9,149 nucleotides of DNA from Pseudomonadota bacterium (GTDB lineage Bacteria; Pseudomonadota; Alphaproteobacteria; UBA2966; CAIVPW01): positions 1 to 9,149 of the forward strand of contig JAQBXG010000059.1 of NCBI GenBank assembly GCA_027625125.1, in the 5' to 3' direction. Every line of letters starts with the position of its first letter. Positions within the stretch are counted from its first letter, which is position 1. The position numbers and the translations under genes are program-made. The notes under the pieces were generated by a model that was not told the DNA's origin, did not search any database, and saw nothing but the letters and a program-made list of their open reading frames with translations. Positions 6,201 through 9,149 of this stretch are shown piece by piece.

Positions 6201-6756
6201 CGGCTACCGTTCTCCCCAGGATCGCTACAAGGTGCAGGATATCGAGGCTGCCGCCGACACGATCGTCTGGGCCGTCGACCAGGGAGAGGCGTTTGCGCCG
6301 GGCCGGGCCGGTGACTTCACCTGGCGCGGCAATATCGTCGAGGCGATGGTCGCCTATGCAAAAGGCGAACTCGGGCCGCCGCCGATCCCGATGCAGGATG
6401 TCGATCGCATCATCACCATCGGCTCCGACCGCATGATGGCGGCGGTGGCGACCGCGCGCCACGGCGTGCTGAAGCCGTTTCTGAAGCCGGAACACGTGGC
6501 GCTCGGCAGCATCAACTCGCCGATGCAATGCATGATGAAAGAAATCTGCGCCCAATGCCTGCAACCGCATCGCGACCCGGAGACCGGCGAAAGTTCGGTC
6601 GTGTTTTCGTGCTTCTGCCAGGACCAGGAACTCGACAAGGTCGATTTCGCAGCGCTGTCACAACGCCTGCGCCAGAACTCGCTGCACGAGAAACTGACGG
6701 CGATGTGGATCGACCGCTGTCTGAAAGAAATGGGCAAACGCGCGGAAGTCGCCTGA
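3217..6756 (+). CDS. Large Nfn-like fusion flavoprotein: helical region + GltD/NfnB-like module + PyrK/NfnA-like module
   Basis: A 1179-residue cytoplasmic protein. Residues 1-245 are Ala/Glu/Leu/Arg-rich, probably helical, and I do not recognise them. Residues 250-345 carry seven cysteines (251, 254, 262, 291; 331, 334, 338) with GCPLEERI at 290-297, resembling the two-[4Fe-4S] N-domain of GltD, NfnB and dihydropyrimidine dehydrogenase. An FAD fold starts at 391 (GMGPAG, 397-402). A second dinucleotide fold follows (GGGLTAIDTA, 572-581; VTIAYRKR, 659-666), then AAGTQPN (743-749) and FFGD near 803-805. Residues about 858-1135 form a ferredoxin-reductase-like barrel and nucleotide fold (GGGLGNA, 969-975) ending in Cys1105, 1111, 1114, 1132 and 1134, like the [2Fe-2S] tail of PyrK/NfnA. 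The likely role is transfer of electrons between NAD(P)H and a second pyridine nucleotide or ferredoxin, possibly bifurcating; this is inferred from architecture. The start is ATG 3217 or 3220, with an in-frame TGA at 3190 and a weak Shine-Dalgarno. Glutamate synthase is unlikely because no amidotransferase/synthase subunit is near. Confidence 0.85.
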   Translation: MMPALLLSFDLAFDDLYRRDGVARVDAAFLDWLGDADADLRMRLEAARSNPAALVRAEASALMLELAPQLDDFVARLFGIETESAALAESHHRLAPLYACKRLFVQRRAVKTWGAEAEDVDAPALRATLEAATGAALDTEDGELAFARRVAEWSLEEAAHATELEAAGRYAAWAARTAEGAARHGDGVLFHVPGRIEPEHLLDLDEVAVPGTGGVVRSWAQPEAEQRQREGFALTDPGDDLRHALDDANYCIFCHNQGKDSCARGLREKPAAGEAVGAFRKSHFGVVLAGCPLEERISEMHTAKVAGHSVAALAIATVDNPMVAGTGHRICNDCMKACIYQRQEPVDIPQVETRVLKDVLALPWGFEIYSLLTRWTPLDFARPMPRPRSGKRVLVVGMGPAGFTLAHHLMNDGHSVVGIDGLKIEPLPSAQNGVAGRVAFEPIRDIDTIRESLDDRVMAGFGGVAEYGITVRWDKNFLKIIRLILERRREFLLLGAVRFGGALDLDGAFAAGFDHVALAMGAGKPTVLPLPNGVARGVRAASDFLMALQLTGAARRDTIANMQLRLPVVVIGGGLTAIDTATESMAYYPVQVEKFLSRYDTLAAERGEAAVRAAWTDEEAAIADEFLAHGRAIRDERAAAAQQARPPRIRQMIQEWGGVTIAYRKRLIDSPSYTLNHEEVGKALEEGVFFAEGLSPVAVEVDSAGHAEAVALSRQQHTREEREGHWITTDTVERLRARSVLIAAGTQPNTVLAREDGSVHVDGRYFRAVDATGAPVSPERTRKPSDVQVLTRVGADGRAVSFFGDLHPSFAGNVVGAMASAKQGYPVVSSMLAHIDAADSRDDTAFFAALHDDYRATVHEVARLTPTIVEVVVKAPAAARAFRPGQFFRLQNFETLAPRSGETTLAMEGLALTGAWVDAERGLVSLIVLEMGGSSDLCAHLAPGEPVVLMGPTGEPTETPGGETVLLAGGGLGNAVLFSIGRALRDAGSRVLYFAGYRSPQDRYKVQDIEAAADTIVWAVDQGEAFAPGRAGDFTWRGNIVEAMVAYAKGELGPPPIPMQDVDRIITIGSDRMMAAVATARHGVLKPFLKPEHVALGSINSPMQCMMKEICAQCLQPHRDPETGESSVVFSCFCQDQELDKVDFAALSQRLRQNSLHEKLTAMWIDRCLKEMGKRAEVA

Positions 6757-6760
6757 GGCT

Positions 6761-6778
6761 GGCCGTTTCCGGCTTTTT
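6761..6778 (+). terminator. Probable weak intrinsic terminator after the large redox gene
   Basis: Five bases after the stop codon (6754-6756), GCCG (6762-6765) pairs with CGGC (6770-6773) around a four-base loop. A G-T wobble extends the stem by one pair, and five T follow (6774-6778). The stem is short but the T-run is striking in DNA this GC-rich. It separates the redox gene from the receiver/Hpt group. Confidence 0.4.
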
Positions 6779-6844
6779 CCGCTACCTTCGGCCGGCATCC
6801 GGCGCCTTGCCGCGCGGCCCGGCGCCCAGGGATTTGACTCTCCT

Positions 6845-7396
6845 ATGGCGAATTTCGATTTCGGTCTGCTGAGCGTCCTTGTCGCGGAGGACAATCAGTA
6901 TATGCGCAGCATGTTGCGCACCGTGCTGCGCGCGCTCGGCGTCGGCACCGTGACCGTTGCCTCCGACGGCGGGGCGGCGATCGAGATTCTGCGCAATCTG
7001 AAAACCAATCCGCAAAAGGCGGGCGTCAGCACGATCGATGTCGTGTTCTCCAACTGGCAGATGGAGCCGGTGGACGGCATGATGCTGCTGAAATGGGTGC
7101 GACGGCACAAAGAATCGCCGGATCGCTTTATGCCGTTCGTGATGGTGTCCGGGTTCAGCGACCGAAAGCGGGTGGAGCTTGCGCGCGACTTCGGCGTCAC
7201 CGAATTCGTCGGCAAGCCGTACACGATCAACTCGCTGATGGCGCGCATCAACACGCTGGTCAACGCGCCGCGGCAGTACGTGCTGACGGCGGACTACTTT
7301 GGACCGGATCGCCGTCGCAATCGCGAGACCCCGCCAGGGCCGGAACGCCGGGTGATCGCCGAAGACGAAATCGAGGTCATCTATGACGACCGCTAA
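6845..7396 (+). CDS. CheY-like receiver protein with Asn at the phospho-acceptor position
   Basis: A 183-residue protein with one receiver domain (about 8-140) and a 40-residue tail; there is no DNA-binding or enzymatic output domain. Receiver landmarks are the acidic pair Glu15-Asp16, the switch Ser102 (VMVSGFS) and Lys124-Pro125 (EFVGKPYT). The site that should carry the phosphorylated Asp reads FSNWQME, where CheY-type proteins have SDWNMP: Asn70 replaces Asp, and the following Pro is Glu. Asp-box phosphorylation in the normal way is therefore not expected, although every other active-site residue is kept. The tail holds two similar basic motifs (GPDRR at 153-157, GPERR at 166-169 region) and ends in an acidic stretch (EDEIEVIYDD). 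The gene overlaps the next one, an Hpt protein, by 14 bases, so they are translationally coupled and probably partners. An AGGGA at 6828-6832 sits 12 bases before the ATG, longer than ideal. A role in motility or phosphorelay control is possible but not shown. Confidence 0.88.
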   Translation: MANFDFGLLSVLVAEDNQYMRSMLRTVLRALGVGTVTVASDGGAAIEILRNLKTNPQKAGVSTIDVVFSNWQMEPVDGMMLLKWVRRHKESPDRFMPFVMVSGFSDRKRVELARDFGVTEFVGKPYTINSLMARINTLVNAPRQYVLTADYFGPDRRRNRETPPGPERRVIAEDEIEVIYDDR

Positions 7397-7910
7397 GCCG
7401 GGAAAACCGCAGCCGCGGGTGCGCCTGTTTCGCAGGCGCAACCGACTGGCGGCCAAGGTCGGCGTGGGGGGCGGCCCCGCCGCCGAGCCGGGAAAGCTCT
7501 CCGAAGAAGCGTTCGAACGGGCGATGAAGGAAATCGAAAAAGCGGCCGAGGACTATCCGGACTGGGTGCGCGAAAGCCTCGACGAGCTGGGCGCGGAACT
7601 GAAAGCCGCCTGGGATCTGCCGCCCGAAGAGCGGGTGCAGCCGTTTCGCAAAATCGGCCGCATCGCCCACGAACTGAAGGGGCAGGGCGGCACGTTCGGC
7701 TACCCGCTGATCTCGACGTTCGGCGACATGCTGTACGAATTCACCCAGACGGACGTCAAGATTCGCGACAACTTGCTGGAGGTCGCCAAGGCCCACCTCG
7801 ATGTGATGCGGGCGGTCATCAATGACCGCGTGTCGGGCAAGGGCGGCAGCATCGGTCAGGACCTGAAGCTCAGCCTCGACCAGGCGATCAAGAAATACTC
7901 GGGCGAATAG
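7383..7910 (+). CDS. Hpt-domain protein (histidine phosphotransfer-like)
   Basis: A 175-residue soluble protein. Residues 1-35 are basic and probably disordered (RLFRRRNRLAAK); residues about 40-170 are mostly helical. The core AHELKGQGGTFGYPLI (95-110) matches the Hpt signature H-x-LKG-x4-G, placing the phospho-accepting histidine at His96. The expected role is to accept and donate phosphate in a phosphorelay between a hybrid kinase and a receiver; no kinase is in the window. The ATG at 7383 lies inside the preceding receiver gene (stop at 7394-7396), with GAGG at 7373-7376 spaced 6 bases away. The overlap points to co-translation and a physical pair. The odd point is that the paired receiver lacks its phospho-Asp, so the phosphate route is unclear. 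The basic N-terminus here and the acidic C-terminus of the receiver protein could interact, which is speculation. Confidence 0.82.
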   Translation: MTTAKPGKPQPRVRLFRRRNRLAAKVGVGGGPAAEPGKLSEEAFERAMKEIEKAAEDYPDWVRESLDELGAELKAAWDLPPEERVQPFRKIGRIAHELKGQGGTFGYPLISTFGDMLYEFTQTDVKIRDNLLEVAKAHLDVMRAVINDRVSGKGGSIGQDLKLSLDQAIKKYSGE

Positions 7911-7922
7911 GGGGCGGGGGCA

Positions 7923-8525
7923 GTGACGAAACGGATCGTCGTCGGGATCAGCGGAGCCTCGGGCATCGCCTACGGCATCCGCATGCTCGAAGTTCTGCGG
8001 GGCGAATTCGAAACTCATCTTGTGATGAGTCACGCCGCCGAGGTGGTGCTGGCGACCGAAAGCTCGCGCAAGCTCGCCGATGTCCGGGCGCTCGCCGCCG
8101 TCGTGCATCCGGTCGACGATGTCGGCGCGTCGATCGCCAGCGGCTCATTCCAGACCGAAGGCATGGTGGTCGCGCCGTGTTCCATTCGCTCGCTGTCGGA
8201 AATCGCTACCGGCGTCACGACGTCGTTGTTGACCCGGGCCGCCGATGTCGTGCTGAAGGAGCGTCGCCGCCTCGTATTGCTGGTGCGCGAAACGCCGCTG
8301 CATACCGGACACCTGCGGACGATGACCCAGGCGTCGGAACTGGGGGCGGTGATCTTCCCGCCGGTTCCGGCCTTCTATGCCTGGCCCGAATCGGTACAGG
8401 ACATCGTCGACCAAACCGTCGGCCGCGTCCTCGACCTGTTCGGGGTCGACAGCGCATTCGTGCGCCGCTGGGGCGAAAACGGCGATGGCGGCGCGGAGGT
8501 CCGCGCCTTCCCGCGCCGGAGCTGA
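7923..8525 (+). CDS. ubiX: Flavin prenyltransferase UbiX
   Basis: A 200-residue protein of the UbiX/Pad1 flavoprotein family. The enzyme attaches a dimethylallyl group to FMN to make prenylated FMN, the cofactor of UbiD-type decarboxylases, used in ubiquinone synthesis at the 4-hydroxy-3-polyprenylbenzoate decarboxylation step. Family motifs are all present: GISGASG (8-14) at the FMN phosphate site, VAPCSIRSLS (83-92), RRRLVLLVRETPLH (114-127) with the conserved basic residues, and FPPVPAFY (145-152). Tyr152 and Arg168 fit the C-terminal substrate-phosphate region. The length is normal for the family; the last 15 residues (after RRWGENG) are a variable tail. The start is GTG after a G-rich stretch (7911-7920), 12 bases from the Hpt stop, so it is probably in one transcript with the receiver/Hpt pair. 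No ubiD is in the window. Alternatives such as a phosphopantothenoylcysteine decarboxylase are less likely given the PPVPAFY block. Confidence 0.95.
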   Translation: MTKRIVVGISGASGIAYGIRMLEVLRGEFETHLVMSHAAEVVLATESSRKLADVRALAAVVHPVDDVGASIASGSFQTEGMVVAPCSIRSLSEIATGVTTSLLTRAADVVLKERRRLVLLVRETPLHTGHLRTMTQASELGAVIFPPVPAFYAWPESVQDIVDQTVGRVLDLFGVDSAFVRRWGENGDGGAEVRAFPRRS

Positions 8526-8532
8526 GCCGGCG

Positions 8533-9149
8533 ATGTTCTTGCGCGGGCGGATGCGCCGACACCGTCGGGCTGTGCTGCCCGCCGCCCTTGCGGTCGCGCT
8601 GGCGCTGGCCGTGGCCGGCCCCGCCCGGGCCGACTATCGCGACGGACGTATCGCCTACAACCAGGGAGACTATGGCGCTGCGTTGCGCGAATGGCTGCCG
8701 CTGGCGCGGGACGGTGACGCCCGTGCGCGGTACGCCCTCGGCGTACTGTTTCTGTATGGCCGCGGCATCGAACGGGACCCGGCGGCGGCGGCGGCGCTGT
8801 TTTCCCAGGCGGCGGAACAGGGCGATCGCGACGCCCGGTATGGCCTGGCGGCGCTTTACCACGACGGCACCGGCGTGGTGCGGAACTTGACCGAAGCGGC
8901 GCGTCTGTATCGCCTCGCGGCGATCCAGGACCACACCGGGGCCCAAAACAATCTCGGCATCCTGTATGCCAACGGCGACGGCGTCGAACGCGACCCGGTG
9001 GCGGCGCTGATGTGGTTCTCGTTGGCGGCGGCGCGCGACGTCGCGGCGGCGGAAAACCGCGACCGCCTCGCCGAAACCGTCACCGCCGCCGAAGCCGGCG
9101 AGGCCGAACGACGCGTCGCCGAATGGCGGCAGACGTCACCTGCGTCGCG
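8533..9149 (+). CDS. Secreted Sel1-repeat protein (truncated by window edge)
   Basis: 205 codons are visible with no stop before the edge. Residues 1-33 form a signal peptide: an Arg-rich start, the hydrophobic core AALAVALALAVAG, and a probable cleavage after ARA (31-33), so the mature protein should be periplasmic or envelope-associated. Residues 34-62 resemble a TPR/Sel1 half-repeat (YNQGDYGAALREW). Three Sel1-like repeats follow at about 65-98, 101-134 and 137-171, each with the pattern A-x3-LG-x-LY-x-G-x-G-V-x-R-D-x3-A-x3-(F/Y)-x2-AA. Sel1 repeats are protein-binding scaffolds, so no enzymatic activity is expected. The Ala/Glu/Arg-rich end (172-205) looks like a C-terminal helix, so little may be missing. 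The gene starts 7 bases after the ubiX stop with GGAG at 8518-8521; an alternative ATG at 8551 follows GGGCGG and would give a shorter, more typical signal peptide. Its function beyond scaffolding is unknown. Confidence 0.85.
   Translation, partial: MFLRGRMRRHRRAVLPAALAVALALAVAGPARADYRDGRIAYNQGDYGAALREWLPLARDGDARARYALGVLFLYGRGIERDPAAAAALFSQAAEQGDRDARYGLAALYHDGTGVVRNLTEAARLYRLAAIQDHTGAQNNLGILYANGDGVERDPVAALMWFSLAAARDVAAAENRDRLAETVTAAEAGEAERRVAEWRQTSPAS

Noticed and set aside
4798..6570. Second long minus-strand open frame (590 codons) opposite the same gene
   Set aside because: Same reasoning: no motif, biased composition, and full overlap with a strongly supported gene.
3217..6756. Annotation of the large gene simply as glutamate synthase small subunit
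   Set aside because: GltD is under 500 residues and pairs with GltB. This protein has an additional 245-residue N-terminal region and a complete C-terminal ferredoxin-reductase/[2Fe-2S] module, and no gltB is present.
6801..6826. Two GGCGCC hexamers as a hairpin before the receiver gene
   Set aside because: Each hexamer is itself palindromic and common in GC-rich DNA; flanking bases do not extend the stem and the loop is long.

Overview
The window is GC-rich, tightly packed DNA, most likely from an alphaproteobacterium. Rhodospirillales-like is my best guess, from base composition, codon use and gene content (UbiX, stand-alone receiver and Hpt proteins, Sel1-repeat protein). This is inferred from protein resemblance only; there is no rRNA, tRNA or other taxonomic marker here. 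I see no mobile element, CRISPR array, integrase or RNA gene.

Layout. Positions 1-479 (minus) hold the N-terminal part of a diguanylate-cyclase-type protein with a degenerate receiver domain; it uses a TTG start and runs off the left edge. Positions 568-1557 (minus) encode a phthalate-dioxygenase-reductase-type flavin/[2Fe-2S] electron-transfer protein. A divergent gap of about 190 bases follows. Then come two plus-strand genes: a small stand-alone cyclic-nucleotide-binding protein (1748-2098, GTG start) and, after a 184-base gap ending in a strong palindrome, a metallo-beta-lactamase-fold hydrolase (2283-3110).

The centre is a single 1179-residue redox protein (3217-6756). It joins an unrecognised helical N-terminal region, a GltD/NfnB-like two-[4Fe-4S] flavoprotein module and a PyrK/NfnA-like FAD/[2Fe-2S] module. 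That is the two-subunit architecture of the NfnAB transhydrogenases on one chain, with altered cysteine spacing and an extra helical insert. It is the most unusual item in the window. A probable weak terminator follows it.

The right end is a tight plus-strand run: a CheY-like protein whose phospho-acceptor Asp is replaced by Asn (6845-7396), an overlapping Hpt-domain protein (7383-7910), the flavin prenyltransferase UbiX (7923-8525), and a secreted Sel1-repeat protein running off the right edge (8533-9149).

Themes. Two redox proteins of different families flank a possible cyclic-nucleotide sensor/hydrolase pair. Two receiver domains are non-canonical at the phosphorylation site. The redox and signalling genes are not shown to work together; apart from the overlapping receiver/Hpt pair, functional links are inference from proximity. 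No gene-free stretch exceeds 300 bases.
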